Origin: Collinsella stercoris DSM 13279
Lineage (GTDB): Bacteria > Actinomycetota > Coriobacteriia > Coriobacteriales > Coriobacteriaceae
Direction: 5' to 3'
NCBI RefSeq assembly: GCF_020735465.1
Contig: NZ_CP085935.1
Location: forward strand, 62,001 to 126,000
Length of the DNA stretch: 64,000 nucleotides
Position numbers and translations under genes: made by a program. Shown here piece by piece: positions 32,955 to 41,275 of this stretch (the first letter of the stretch is position 1; every line of letters begins with the position of its first letter). The notes below the pieces were generated by a model, which was not told the DNA's origin, searched no databases, and saw nothing but the letters and a program-made list of their open reading frames with translations.

Positions 32955-34940
32955 ATGGCCGAGAACCTCGAGGTCAACGAGGCCGCCAACACCCTGAACG
33001 ACGAGCGCGCCCGTCGTCTCGCCGACCGCGCCGCGCTCTACGAGGCCGGCAAGAACCCCTATCCGGAGCACTCGAGCGTAACCGATCACGCCGCCGACCT
33101 GCTCGTGCGCTACGAGGGCCTGGCCAACGAGGAGTTCGCGAGCGAGACCGTCACCGTAGGCGGCCGCGTGGTCGCCAAGCGCGGTCAGGGCAAGATCATG
33201 TTCCTGGTCCTGCGCGACCCCTCCGCCGACATCCAGCTCTTCTGCCGCGTGAACGACGTGGAGGAAGAGTCGTGGGCCACGCTCAAGAAGCTCGACCTGG
33301 GCGACATCATCCAGGCCACCGGCGTGGTCACCCGCACCAAGCGCGGCGAGCTCTCCGTTGCCCCGCGCGAGCTCAAGCTGCTCTCCAAGGCCGTCCGCCC
33401 GCTGCCTGAGAAGTTCCACGGCCTCTCCGACAAGGAGACCCGCTATCGCCAGCGCTATGTCGACCTCATCGTGAACGAGGACGTGCGCGAGACGTTCCGC
33501 AAGCGCTCCGCCATCATTTCCACCTTCCGCCGCTACATGGAGGACGACGGCTACATGGAGGTCGAGACCCCCATCCTGCAGTCCATCCAGGGCGGCGCCA
33601 CGGCCAAGCCGTTCATCACGCACTTCAACGCGCTCAACCAGGAGAACTACCTGCGCATCGCCACCGAGCTGCACCTCAAGCGCCTGCTGGTGGGCGGCTA
33701 TGAGCGCGTGTTCGAGATCGGCCGCATCTTCCGCAACGAGGGCATGGACCTCACCCACAACCCCGAGTTCACCACCATGGAGGCCTACCGCGCCTATTCC
33801 GACCTCGAGGGTATGAAGGAGCTCGCCGAGGGCGTCATCAAGGCCGCCGCGACCGCCGTGGGCCTCGAGGGCATCATCGAGTATCAGGGTCAGCAGATCG
33901 ACCTCTTCTCGCCGTGGGCCAGCCGTTCCATGACCGAGATCGTCTCCGACGTGCTCGGCCGCGAGGTCACGCTCGATACGCCCGTCGAGGAGCTGTTCGC
34001 CGCGTGCGCCGAGCGCGGCATCGAGACCAAGCCCGAGTGGACCGCCGGCAAGCTCATCGCCGAGATCTACGACGAGCTGGGCGAGGACACCATCGTCAAC
34101 CCCACGTTCGTGTGCGATTACCCGGTCGAGGTCTCGCCGCTCGCCAAGCGCAACGAGGAGGACCCGCGCCTTACGCACCGCTTCGAGCTCGTGATCGCCG
34201 GCCATGAGTACGCCAACGCGTTCTCCGAGCTGAACGATCCGGTCGACCAGGCCGAGCGCTTCGCTGCGCAGATGGCCGAGAAGGCCGGTGGCGACGACGA
34301 GGCCATGGAGTACGACGAGGATTACGTGCGCGCGCTCGAGTACGGCATGCCTCCCGCGGGCGGCATCGGCATCGGCATCGACCGCGTGGTCATGCTGCTC
34401 ACCAACTCCACTTCCATCCGCGACGTCCTGCTGTTCCCGCATATGAAGCCCGAAAAGGGCTCCAAGAGCGGCGCCGCCGCCGCGAAGGCCGCTCAGGACT
34501 CCGCGGCCGCCGGTGCCGCGAGCCCGTTCGTCACGCCCGCCAAGCCCACGCTCGATTACTCCAAGGTCGTCGTCGAGCCGCTGTTCGAGGACTTCGTGGA
34601 CTTCGACACCTTTGCCAAGAGCGACTTCCGTGCCGTCAAGGTCAAGGACTGCGTGGCCGTGCCCAAGTCCAAGAAGCTTTTGAACTTCACCCTGGACGAC
34701 GGCACCGGCACCGACCGCACCATCCTCTCCGGCATCCACGATTACTACGAGCCGGAGGACCTGGTGGGCAAGACGCTCATCGCCATCACCAACCTGCCCC
34801 CGCGCAAGATGATGGGCATCCCCAGCTGCGGCATGATCATCTCCGCCGTGCACGCCGAGGCCGAGGGCGACGAGACGCCCGAGCGTCTGAACGTGCTGAT
34901 CGTGGACGATTCAATCCCGGCAGGCGCCAAGCTCTACTAG
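32955..34940 (+). CDS. lysS: Lysyl-tRNA synthetase with C-terminal Trbp111/EMAP-like tRNA-binding domain
   Basis: Residues 1-500 are a class II lysyl-tRNA synthetase: an N-terminal anticodon-binding OB fold, then motif 2 (FEIGRIFRNEGMDLTHNPEF) and motif 3 (GIGIGIDRVVMLLTNSTSIR). After an Ala/Lys/Ser linker (about 500-535) come residues 550-661, FDTFAKSDFRAVKV through PPRKMMGIPSCGMIISAV to the end, which match the Trbp111/EMAPII-type tRNA-binding fold usually found at the C-terminus of methionyl-tRNA synthetase. GAGGAG precedes the ATG. The fusion lengthens the enzyme by about 150 residues over the usual bacterial LysRS. The extra domain should raise tRNA affinity, by analogy with MetRS. Confidence 0.95.
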   Translation: MAENLEVNEAANTLNDERARRLADRAALYEAGKNPYPEHSSVTDHAADLLVRYEGLANEEFASETVTVGGRVVAKRGQGKIMFLVLRDPSADIQLFCRVNDVEEESWATLKKLDLGDIIQATGVVTRTKRGELSVAPRELKLLSKAVRPLPEKFHGLSDKETRYRQRYVDLIVNEDVRETFRKRSAIISTFRRYMEDDGYMEVETPILQSIQGGATAKPFITHFNALNQENYLRIATELHLKRLLVGGYERVFEIGRIFRNEGMDLTHNPEFTTMEAYRAYSDLEGMKELAEGVIKAAATAVGLEGIIEYQGQQIDLFSPWASRSMTEIVSDVLGREVTLDTPVEELFAACAERGIETKPEWTAGKLIAEIYDELGEDTIVNPTFVCDYPVEVSPLAKRNEEDPRLTHRFELVIAGHEYANAFSELNDPVDQAERFAAQMAEKAGGDDEAMEYDEDYVRALEYGMPPAGGIGIGIDRVVMLLTNSTSIRDVLLFPHMKPEKGSKSGAAAAKAAQDSAAAGAASPFVTPAKPTLDYSKVVVEPLFEDFVDFDTFAKSDFRAVKVKDCVAVPKSKKLLNFTLDDGTGTDRTILSGIHDYYEPEDLVGKTLIAITNLPPRKMMGIPSCGMIISAVHAEAEGDETPERLNVLIVDDSIPAGAKLY

Positions 34941-34943
34941 GGC

Positions 34944-34993
34944 ACCTCAATTTAGGGACCACCTCAATTTAGGGACAGTCCCTAAATTGAGGT
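34944..34993. repeat. REP-like palindrome after lysS (one half copy plus one full copy)
   Basis: A half copy ACCTCAATTTAGGGACC at 34944-34960 is followed by a perfect palindrome with 16-bp arms (ACCTCAATTTAGGGAC and complement) at 34961-34993. This family recurs at 35140, 36281 and 53194. Confidence 0.9.
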
Positions 34994-35091
34994 TTTGCGA
35001 GTCATCCTGGCCATCGCTTCGATTTAGCGCCTTCGGGTTCAATCGTCGGGCGTCGCACGCAAGGCGTGCGCCCTCCTCTTTCACCCGAATC

Positions 35092-35134
35092 CGGGGCGCC
35101 TGGGAATCTTTAATCCCAGATGCCCCGATTTTCT
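35092..35134 (+). terminator. Terminator downstream of lysS
   Basis: CGGGGCGCCTGGGA and TCCCAGATGCCCCG pair with two mismatches around an 8-base loop, followed by ATTTTCT. Confidence 0.75.
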
Positions 35135-35139
35135 ATTTG

Positions 35140-35170
35140 CCTCAGATTAGGGACAGTCCCTAATTTGAGG
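35140..35170. repeat. REP-like palindrome, copy 2
   Basis: CCTCAGATTAGGGAC and GTCCCTAATTTGAGG form a near-perfect palindrome of the AGGGACAGTCCCT family. The region from here to 35345 has no other gene, only a GCGGGGGCGC/GCGCCCCCGC hairpin near 35249-35281 that may end the toxin transcript. Confidence 0.85.
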
Positions 35171-35344
35171 TTTCGGGAACCTTTGATTCATGTACCTTGG
35201 GTTTTTATTGGGCATGCGCCTTAATCGGGCGTTCGAGCGGGGATCAAGCGGGGGCGCGTCACCCTAAGGTGCGCCCCCGCGTTCGCGTCGATCGCGGGCA
35301 CCTGGAAATCCTTGCTTGTAGATATGGATCCGTTTGAGAGCTCT

Positions 35345-35803
35345 TTACTGTGAGATGAGCTCGATGGCACGTTCGGGCGTGATGCAGGCCTCGGGGAAGC
35401 GTTGCAGCAACGGGCCATCGCGAGTGACGATGTAGTCGGCTTTTGCCGATTCGCTCGATGCGAGAATCAGGTTGTCCTCGTAGTCCCTAAATTTGGAGCG
35501 AAGGCTGCCCGCCAGGGTACATTCAAAGAGCCCGAGCGGAGATGGCGTGGCCAACTCGAGCATACTTTCAATGCATGCCCATGCTACGGGCTCGTAGGAC
35601 GTCTCCGGTTTTCCCTCGAGCGCATCCTGTCGTTTGAAGCGTCTTGGAAGCAAGCAGAACGCGTCTTTGAGCGTGGTTGGGCATACGAGCAGGGGAACGT
35701 CGTTCTTGACGGCGCATTCCAAGAGGAGCTTGCTGGCTCCTCGGTCCAGTTCATTGTTTAGGAAATAATCAACCCATACGTTGGTATCGATGACCAGGCT
35801 CAT
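35345..35803 (-). CDS. PIN-domain toxin (ribonuclease) of a toxin-antitoxin pair
   Basis: The 152-residue protein has the PIN fold: MSLVIDTNVWVDYF at the start with the first acidic residue, an acidic residue in the central helices, and the C-terminal YEDNLILASSESAKADYIVT with the D/E...D...TRD pattern near 115-130. PIN toxins cut RNA in a metal-dependent way. The ATG at 35803 overlaps the antitoxin stop by four bases (ATGA), so the two are translationally coupled. A start seven codons upstream is possible but lies within the antitoxin gene. REP palindromes lie on both sides of the pair, which marks a variable site. Confidence 0.85.
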   Translation of the reverse strand: MSLVIDTNVWVDYFLNNELDRGASKLLLECAVKNDVPLLVCPTTLKDAFCLLPRRFKRQDALEGKPETSYEPVAWACIESMLELATPSPLGLFECTLAGSLRSKFRDYEDNLILASSESAKADYIVTRDGPLLQRFPEACITPERAIELISQ

Positions 35804-36174
35804 CGGCTTTCCGGATACACGCATCGGGCCTCCATTTCCCCAAGCATGTCGTCGTACATGACGTCTCGAAGCTCATGGGGCGTCTTCCCTGCAAGAAGAT
35901 TGTTGTCTGGGCCCGTATACCCGCATTGCCTGGCGGTTTTGATTGCCAGGCCCGCGCTATCATGGATGAGCGAAAGTTTCCTTTGCCGGATTGCGTCCAT
36001 GCCGCTTGCCTCGGCCTCCTTCATAAACGGGGGCACATCCTGGTGGTCGCACAGATATGTCCAAAGTGCCCGGACCGCCTGGCTGGGGCTATAGCCGCAT
36101 TGACTCAAGACCGCGTCGCCCCCGGTTTTTATCGATCGCTCGAGGCGCGTGTTCATCTGAACAGCCGCTTCCAT
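35800..36174 (-). CDS. RelB/DinJ-type antitoxin
   Basis: The 124-residue protein begins MEAAVQMNTRLERSIKTGGD, a ribbon-helix-helix start like RelB/DinJ antitoxins, then CGYSPSQAVRALWTYLC, the expected helix pair. The longer C-terminal part probably wraps the PIN toxin. GGAGAAG lies before ATG 36174. A palindrome in its promoter suggests autoregulation. RelB antitoxins usually pair with RelE/YafQ toxins; pairing with a PIN toxin is less common. Confidence 0.8.
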   Translation of the reverse strand: MEAAVQMNTRLERSIKTGGDAVLSQCGYSPSQAVRALWTYLCDHQDVPPFMKEAEASGMDAIRQRKLSLIHDSAGLAIKTARQCGYTGPDNNLLAGKTPHELRDVMYDDMLGEMEARCVYPESR

Positions 36175-36188
36175 GTCTTCTCCAATCG

Positions 36189-36215
36189 CTATACGTATAG
36201 CAAAGTATAGCAAGC
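36189..36215 (-). promoter_or_regulatory. Promoter-operator of the toxin-antitoxin pair
   Basis: GCTATACGTATAGC is a perfect 14-bp palindrome immediately upstream of the antitoxin ribosome site. A second TATAGC half-site and a -10-like TATACT (minus strand) lie beside it, as expected for an autorepressed module. Confidence 0.6.
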
Positions 36216-36280
36216 GTAGGGAGGCATAGCGGTCGTCATTCGCCGAACGGTGAGCGACGCGTACGCGTCACCACCTCACC

Positions 36281-36313
36281 ACCTCAAATTAGGGACAGTC
36301 TCTAATTTGAGGT
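36281..36313. repeat. REP-like palindrome, copy 3
   Basis: ACCTCAAATTAGGGACAG and the complementary arm TCTCTAATTTGAGGT form a 33-base palindrome with one mismatch, upstream of the toxin-antitoxin promoter. Confidence 0.9.
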
Positions 36314-36504
36314 GTGACGGCGGCTACGTGTGCCCAGGCTGATGACCCTACGCGTCAGGCACAACAGAGCCATGGCACCTGATGACACTCCACCCGCCGA
36401 GGACGAGGATGTGTCCGTCGAGCTGGAGTGGTTTTGGCGCCGCAACTCTGGGAATATATAACCCGTATGACTACCGTCCGCATCAAACGCTTCGAGGAGG
36501 CACC

Positions 36505-37962
36505 ATGGACTACAAGATCACCGGCTACGAACCCGCCAAGCTGTTCCATTACTTTGAGGAGATCAGCGCCATCCCGCGCGGATCGGGCAACGAGAAGGGC
36601 ATCAGCGACTACCTGGTGGCGTTCGCCAAGGACCACGGTCTGTGGGTCTACCAGGATGACGTGTACAACGTGATCATCAAGAAGGCGGCCTCCGCCGGTG
36701 CCGAGGCCGCGCCCGCGGTCATGCTGCAGGGCCACATCGACATGGTGTGCGACAAGCTCGGCAGCGTTGAGCACGATTTCGAGAAGGACGGCATCGATTT
36801 GGTGGTCAAGGACGGCATCCTGACCGCCAACGGCACCACCCTGGGCGCCGACAACGGCATCGCCGTGGCGCTCATGCTCACCGTGCTCGATGACGATTCG
36901 CTCGTGCACCCCGCGCTCGAGTGCGTCTTCACCACCGACGAGGAGTCCGGCCTGGTCGGTGCCGAGACCCTCGACAAGTCCCAGATCGACGCCCGCATCA
37001 TGATCAACCTCGATTCCGAGGAGGAGGGCGTTGCCACGGTGAGTTGCGCCGGAGGCGTCGTCGTCACGTACAGCCGCCCCATCGTGCGCGAGCACAAGGC
37101 GGGCTCGCTGCTCACGCTCGAGATCTCCGGCCTGCTGGGCGGTCACTCCGGCTCCGATATCCACCTAGAGCGCGGTAACGGCAACATCATCATGGCGCGC
37201 ATCGTCGAGCGCCTCATGCTCGCCGGCGACCCCGCCCTCGTGAGCTTTAACGGCGGCACCAAGGACAACGCCATCAACCGCGAGTGCAAGGCCGAGCTCG
37301 TGTATGCCGATCACGCCGCCGCCGAGGCGGGCGCCGCGATCGCGCAGGGCATCATCGCGGCCGTGAGTTCCGAGCTCGAGGTGTTCGACCCCGGTTTTGC
37401 CTGCAGCGTCGAGATCGCCGACAACGCCGAGGTCGAGGCCATCGACCCCGACACCGCGCTCGCCTTCGTGCGCGCCATTCGTCTGGCCCCCAACGGCGTG
37501 ATGCGTCGCAACATTGCCACCGATGGCTCCGTTGAGGTCTCCTCCAACATCGGCGTGGTCGCCACCTCCGCCGACGAGGCAAAGATTCTGCTGTCGCCCC
37601 GTTCCTCCATCACGTCCCTGCAGGAGGAGTTCAAGGACCGCTTGCAGACGCTCGCCGACGTCCTGGGCTTTGACGCCGCATTCGAGTACGAGTATCCGGG
37701 CTGGAGCTACGTTGAGCACTCCGCGGTGCGCGACGTGTTCTGCGAGAGCTATCGCGAGCTGTTCGGCACTGAGCTCAAGATCGAGTCCATCCACGCTGGC
37801 CTTGAGTGCGGTCTCTTTACCGAGGCGCTTCCCGGCCTGGACGCCATCGCCGTCGGCCCGACGCTCTCCGACGTGCACACGCCCGACGAGAGCATGGAGC
37901 TCGCGTCCTCCGAGCGCTTCTACACGCTGCTCGTCGACGTCCTCAAGCGCCTCGCCGCGTAA
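36505..37962 (+). CDS. pepD: Aminoacyl-histidine dipeptidase (PepD)
   Basis: PepD hydrolyses Xaa-His and other dipeptides with two zinc ions. The 485-residue chain has the metal-site motifs QGHIDMVCD near 79, TLGADNGIAVALML near 113, TTDEESGLVGAE near 144 and NLDSEEEG near 168, and the late histidine in SDVHTPDESMEL near 460. The insertion that forms the lid domain lies between about 180 and 390. GAGGAGG is six bases before ATG 36505. It is monocistronic, closed by a strong terminator. Confidence 0.95.
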   Translation: MDYKITGYEPAKLFHYFEEISAIPRGSGNEKGISDYLVAFAKDHGLWVYQDDVYNVIIKKAASAGAEAAPAVMLQGHIDMVCDKLGSVEHDFEKDGIDLVVKDGILTANGTTLGADNGIAVALMLTVLDDDSLVHPALECVFTTDEESGLVGAETLDKSQIDARIMINLDSEEEGVATVSCAGGVVVTYSRPIVREHKAGSLLTLEISGLLGGHSGSDIHLERGNGNIIMARIVERLMLAGDPALVSFNGGTKDNAINRECKAELVYADHAAAEAGAAIAQGIIAAVSSELEVFDPGFACSVEIADNAEVEAIDPDTALAFVRAIRLAPNGVMRRNIATDGSVEVSSNIGVVATSADEAKILLSPRSSITSLQEEFKDRLQTLADVLGFDAAFEYEYPGWSYVEHSAVRDVFCESYRELFGTELKIESIHAGLECGLFTEALPGLDAIAVGPTLSDVHTPDESMELASSERFYTLLVDVLKRLAA

Positions 37963-38008
37963 TGCCCCAATTGGGGATAGGTGCACATTGAGCCGTTTTC
38001 CCTAGGGA

Positions 38009-38048
38009 TGCGAAAGGCCCGCAGCGATACCGTTCGCTGCGGGCCTTA
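38009..38048 (+). terminator. Terminator of pepD
   Basis: AAGGCCCGCAGCGA and TCGCTGCGGGCCTT form a 14-bp perfect stem. The sequence after it is TAGCATG, so the T-run is short. Confidence 0.75.
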
Positions 38049-38052
38049 GCAT

Positions 38053-38142
38053 GTGGGCGACAAGGTTATCGCGGCCATTGTTGTGCTCCTTGCGGTCGTA
38101 TCGCTCTACCTGCACTTCTCGGGAATATCACCCATCGTGTAG
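38053..38142 (+). CDS. Possible 29-residue hydrophobic small protein
   Basis: A GTG-initiated frame of 29 codons encodes a charged start (GDK) followed by one membrane-length stretch (VIAAIVVLLAVVSLYLHF) and ends at TAG 38142. The composition is that of a small membrane protein. It starts just after the pepD terminator and has no convincing ribosome site, so it may be chance. Confidence 0.25.
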   Translation: MGDKVIAAIVVLLAVVSLYLHFSGISPIV

Positions 38143-38313
38143 CGTCTATTATCTTTGCGGGCCGTGCGATCGCGTGCGGCCCGCATTCCTCATGCGTGGA
38201 ACGTGACGCTCTCGTTGCCAAATGCGACGTATCTGCCCGAATCGGTTATCATGGTGCGCCATTGGGTACACGCTTTTCGATAGCACGAACTCGAGCATAG
38301 ACGAGGTAGACGC

Positions 38314-40944
38314 ATGTTAGACCGATTCACCGACCGCGCGCGCAAGGTCATGTCTCTGGCCAAGGAGGAGGCAAAGGCCCTCAAGACCTCCAAGGTGGGC
38401 ACCGAGCATTTGCTGCTCGCGCTCGCCAAGGAGCAGGAGGGCATTGCCGCTGAGGCCCTCCGTGATTTGGAGATCACCTACGACGACATCTTGAAGCAGC
38501 TCGGGGATATTCGCGCGGCGGCTCCCGCGGAGGCCGAGCCGGAGGACGCCAAGCTCGCGTTCACACCGCTCGTGGTGTCCGTTATGGAGAAGAGCTTCCG
38601 CCTGGCGCGCGAGAACAACCAGACCTATGTTTCCACAGAGCACCTGCTGCTCGCGATCGTGAGCGAGGGCAACGGCGTTGCCGTCGACATCCTGCGGCGT
38701 CTGGGTGTGTCCGCGGCGAGCGTCCGCGCGGCCGTCGAAAAGCTCACGTCGAAAGACCAGGGCAAGCAACGCCCGTTGGCTGGTGCGGGCTCCGGTCGAC
38801 CCGGGGCGGGTCTGCCGTTTTTTGGCGGCGGCACGCAGGGCCAGCAGGGGGCAAAATCCGAGAGCACCCTCAAGCAGTTCGGCACCAACCTCACCGAGGA
38901 GGCGCGCGCGGGCAAGCTGGACCCGGTCATCGGGCGCGAAAAGGAGATTTCCCGCATGATGGAGATCCTCTCGCGCCGCACCAAGAACAACCCACTCATC
39001 TTGGGCGATCCCGGCGTGGGCAAGACCGCCATCGTGGAGGGCCTGGCGCAGGAGATCGCGGCGGGCAGCGTGCCCGAGAACCTCATGGGCCAGAACATCT
39101 GGACGCTCGACTTGCCCGGCCTGGTTGCCGGCGCCAAGTACCGTGGTGAGTTCGAGGAGCGCCTCAAGAACGTGATCGCCGAGGCCACCGAGGCCGACGA
39201 CATCATCTTGTTCATCGACGAGATGCACACCCTCATCGGCGCCGGCTCGGCCGAGGGCTCCATCGACGCCAGCTCCATGCTCAAGCCGGTGCTCGCGCGC
39301 GGGGCGTTCCAGATCATCGGCGCCACCACCGCCGAGGAGTTCCGCAAGTACCTTGCCAAGGACCCCGCCTTTGAGCGCCGCTTCCAGGCCGTCGACGTCG
39401 ACGAGCCGAGCGTGGAGGACACCGTGGCGATCCTGGCAAAGCTCGCGCCCAAGTACGAGGAGCACCACCAGGTGCGCTACACCACGGCGGCACTCGAGGC
39501 GGCGGCGAGCCTCTCGGCGCGCTACATCCAGGACCGCTTTTTGCCCGATAAGGCCATCGACCTCATGGACGAGGCGGGTGCCCGCGCGCGCATCGCTCGC
39601 AACAAGGCGCCTGAGCCCGTGCGCCGGGCAGAGGAGCGCGTCGCCGAGCTCAAGGCGGGCATGGAGGAGGCGACTGCCGCCGACGACATGAACAAGGCCG
39701 CCGAACTCAAAGAGCAGGTGCAGTCTGCGCAGATCGCCCTCGGCGAGGTTCGTGCCGCATGGAACGCCGAGCTCGAGGCGCACCCCGTCATCATCGACGT
39801 CCCCCAGATCGCCGATATCGTTTCCGTCACCTCGGGCGTTCCGGTGTCCTCGCTCACCGAGGACGAGAGCCGTCGCCTGCTCGCCTGCGAGAGCGTGCTC
39901 AAGACGCGCATCATCGGTCAGGACGAGGCCGTGTCCGCCGTGGCCAAGGCCATTCGCCGCAGCCGCTCGCCCCTCAAGGACCCGCGTCGCCCCGGCGGCT
40001 CGTTCATCTTCTTGGGCCCCACGGGCACGGGCAAAACCGAGCTCGCCAAGACGCTCGCCGAGTACCTGTTCGGCAGCAAGGACGCGCTCATCAGCTTTGA
40101 CATGTCCGAGTTCGGTAGCCAGTACGAGGTGTCCAAGCTCATCGGCTCGCCTCCGGGCTACGTGGGGCACGAGGAGGGCGGCCAGCTCACCAAGGCGGTG
40201 CGCCGCAACCCGTATTCCGTGGTGCTGTTCGACGAGATCGAGAAGGCGCACCCCGACATCTTCAACATCTTGCTGCAGGTGCTCGAGGAGGGCCGTCTTA
40301 CCGACAGTCAGGGCAAGACCGTGGACTTCCGCAACACGGTGATCATCATGACGAGCAACGTGGGCGCGCGCGAGATCGCGCAGGACGCGAACGTGGGCTT
40401 TGGCACTACGGGCGAGGCCGGCCTCACCGCGGGCGAGATCAAGACGCGTGCGATGGGCGAGCTCAAGCGCTTGTTCCGCCCCGAGTTCATCAACCGCGTG
40501 GACGACATCGTGGTGTTCCAAAAGCTCGCGGGCAAGAGCCTCACCGCCATCGCCGAGCTGCTGGTGGACGACCTGCGCCAGCGCCTCATCGCCAACGGCA
40601 TGAACATTGTCCTCACCGACGAGGCGCTCGACAAGATCGTGCGCGAGGGCACGGACGTCTCCAACGGAGCGCGCCCCTTGCGCCGTGCGATCCAAAAGCT
40701 CATCGAGGACCCGTTGTCCGAGGAGCTGCTCGCCGGGGAGTGGGGTGCCGGCGATACGGTGCTGTGCGATGTGGCGGACGATGCGTTCGTGTTCAGCCAC
40801 ACCACGGGCGAGATTCCCGCTCCACGCGCGACGGGGGAGCTGGGGTCGAGTTTCGACGCGCCCGCGCCGCGCCGCGCCATTGCCGCGCCCCGCACCACGA
40901 ACAGCGCCGGCGGCCTCACCAGCGTAGGCGCCGGAGCGAATTAA
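38314..40944 (+). CDS. clpC: AAA+ unfoldase ClpC
   Basis: ClpC unfolds proteins for degradation by ClpP. The 876-residue product has two N-terminal Clp repeats (residues about 4-145), a first AAA module with GDPGVGKTAIVEG and IDEMHTLIGAG, a short UVR-type coiled middle domain (about 405-470, AELKAGMEEATAADDMNKAA), and a second AAA module with GPTGTGKTELAKTL and VVLFDEIEKAHPD. The C-terminal 60 residues are low-complexity. The mcsA/mcsB/ctsR genes that accompany clpC in Firmicutes are absent here. A ribosome site (GACGAGG) lies upstream of the ATG. Confidence 0.95.
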   Translation: MLDRFTDRARKVMSLAKEEAKALKTSKVGTEHLLLALAKEQEGIAAEALRDLEITYDDILKQLGDIRAAAPAEAEPEDAKLAFTPLVVSVMEKSFRLARENNQTYVSTEHLLLAIVSEGNGVAVDILRRLGVSAASVRAAVEKLTSKDQGKQRPLAGAGSGRPGAGLPFFGGGTQGQQGAKSESTLKQFGTNLTEEARAGKLDPVIGREKEISRMMEILSRRTKNNPLILGDPGVGKTAIVEGLAQEIAAGSVPENLMGQNIWTLDLPGLVAGAKYRGEFEERLKNVIAEATEADDIILFIDEMHTLIGAGSAEGSIDASSMLKPVLARGAFQIIGATTAEEFRKYLAKDPAFERRFQAVDVDEPSVEDTVAILAKLAPKYEEHHQVRYTTAALEAAASLSARYIQDRFLPDKAIDLMDEAGARARIARNKAPEPVRRAEERVAELKAGMEEATAADDMNKAAELKEQVQSAQIALGEVRAAWNAELEAHPVIIDVPQIADIVSVTSGVPVSSLTEDESRRLLACESVLKTRIIGQDEAVSAVAKAIRRSRSPLKDPRRPGGSFIFLGPTGTGKTELAKTLAEYLFGSKDALISFDMSEFGSQYEVSKLIGSPPGYVGHEEGGQLTKAVRRNPYSVVLFDEIEKAHPDIFNILLQVLEEGRLTDSQGKTVDFRNTVIIMTSNVGAREIAQDANVGFGTTGEAGLTAGEIKTRAMGELKRLFRPEFINRVDDIVVFQKLAGKSLTAIAELLVDDLRQRLIANGMNIVLTDEALDKIVREGTDVSNGARPLRRAIQKLIEDPLSEELLAGEWGAGDTVLCDVADDAFVFSHTTGEIPAPRATGELGSSFDAPAPRRAIAAPRTTNSAGGLTSVGAGAN

Positions 40945-41004
40945 CGTAAGTCAGGGCCCGTCTGCCCGTGGCTGCTGAACAGGTGTATACGTACTGTTTG
41001 ACCT

Positions 41005-41030
41005 GGGGTCGCCTGAGGCGACCCCTTTCT
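41005..41030 (+). terminator. Terminator of clpC
   Basis: GGGGTCGCC and GGCGACCCC form a 9-bp stem with a 3-base loop, followed by TTTCT. Confidence 0.9.
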
Positions 41031-41052
41031 CGTCGGCTCGCCCCATCACTCT

Positions 41053-41109
41053 TTATCCCAAATGGGATAATCTTTTAAGAAGTGTTAGATTTTTTCCCAT
41101 ATGGGAAAA
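41053..41109. promoter_or_regulatory. Pair of palindromic operator-like sites between two terminators
   Basis: TTATCCCAAATGGGATAA (41053-41070) and the perfect 18-bp palindrome TTTTCCCATATGGGAAAA (41092-41109) share a CCCA...TGGG core and are centred 39 bases apart. They lie in AT-rich DNA between the clpC terminator and a second terminator. A dimeric repressor could bind both. Confidence 0.5.
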
Positions 41110-41150
41110 TAAGCCGCGCGTGGAGTCGATTGAGCTTAAAGGATATTTGT

Positions 41151-41188
41151 CCTGCCCCCCCGGCGCGGGGGGCAGGGCTAGTTTTTCT
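41151..41188 (+). terminator. Strong terminator or attenuator upstream of the radical SAM gene
   Basis: CCTGCCCCCC and GGGGGGCAGG form a perfect 10-bp stem with a 6-base loop, followed by GCTAGTTTTTCTTT. No gene ends just before it, so it closes either a small RNA starting near 41110 or an attenuated leader. Confidence 0.85.
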
Positions 41189-41275
41189 TTGTGCGCCTGT
41201 ATTCTACTTTGCATTAGCGACTATAAAGATATCCTTATACATCAGCTTGTGATTGATTTCTAACAGGTGGTGTAC

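Noticed and set aside
32838-34853. Long open frame opposite lysS
   Set aside because: Same codon-bias shadow; lysS itself is unmistakable.
34944-36313. Insertion sequence around the toxin-antitoxin pair
   Set aside because: Only short palindromes are present; there is no transposase frame and no terminal inverted repeats with target duplication.
38317-40800. Very long open frame opposite clpC
   Set aside because: Frame left open by strong third-position GC bias in clpC; the translation is Arg/His/Leu-rich with no family likeness.
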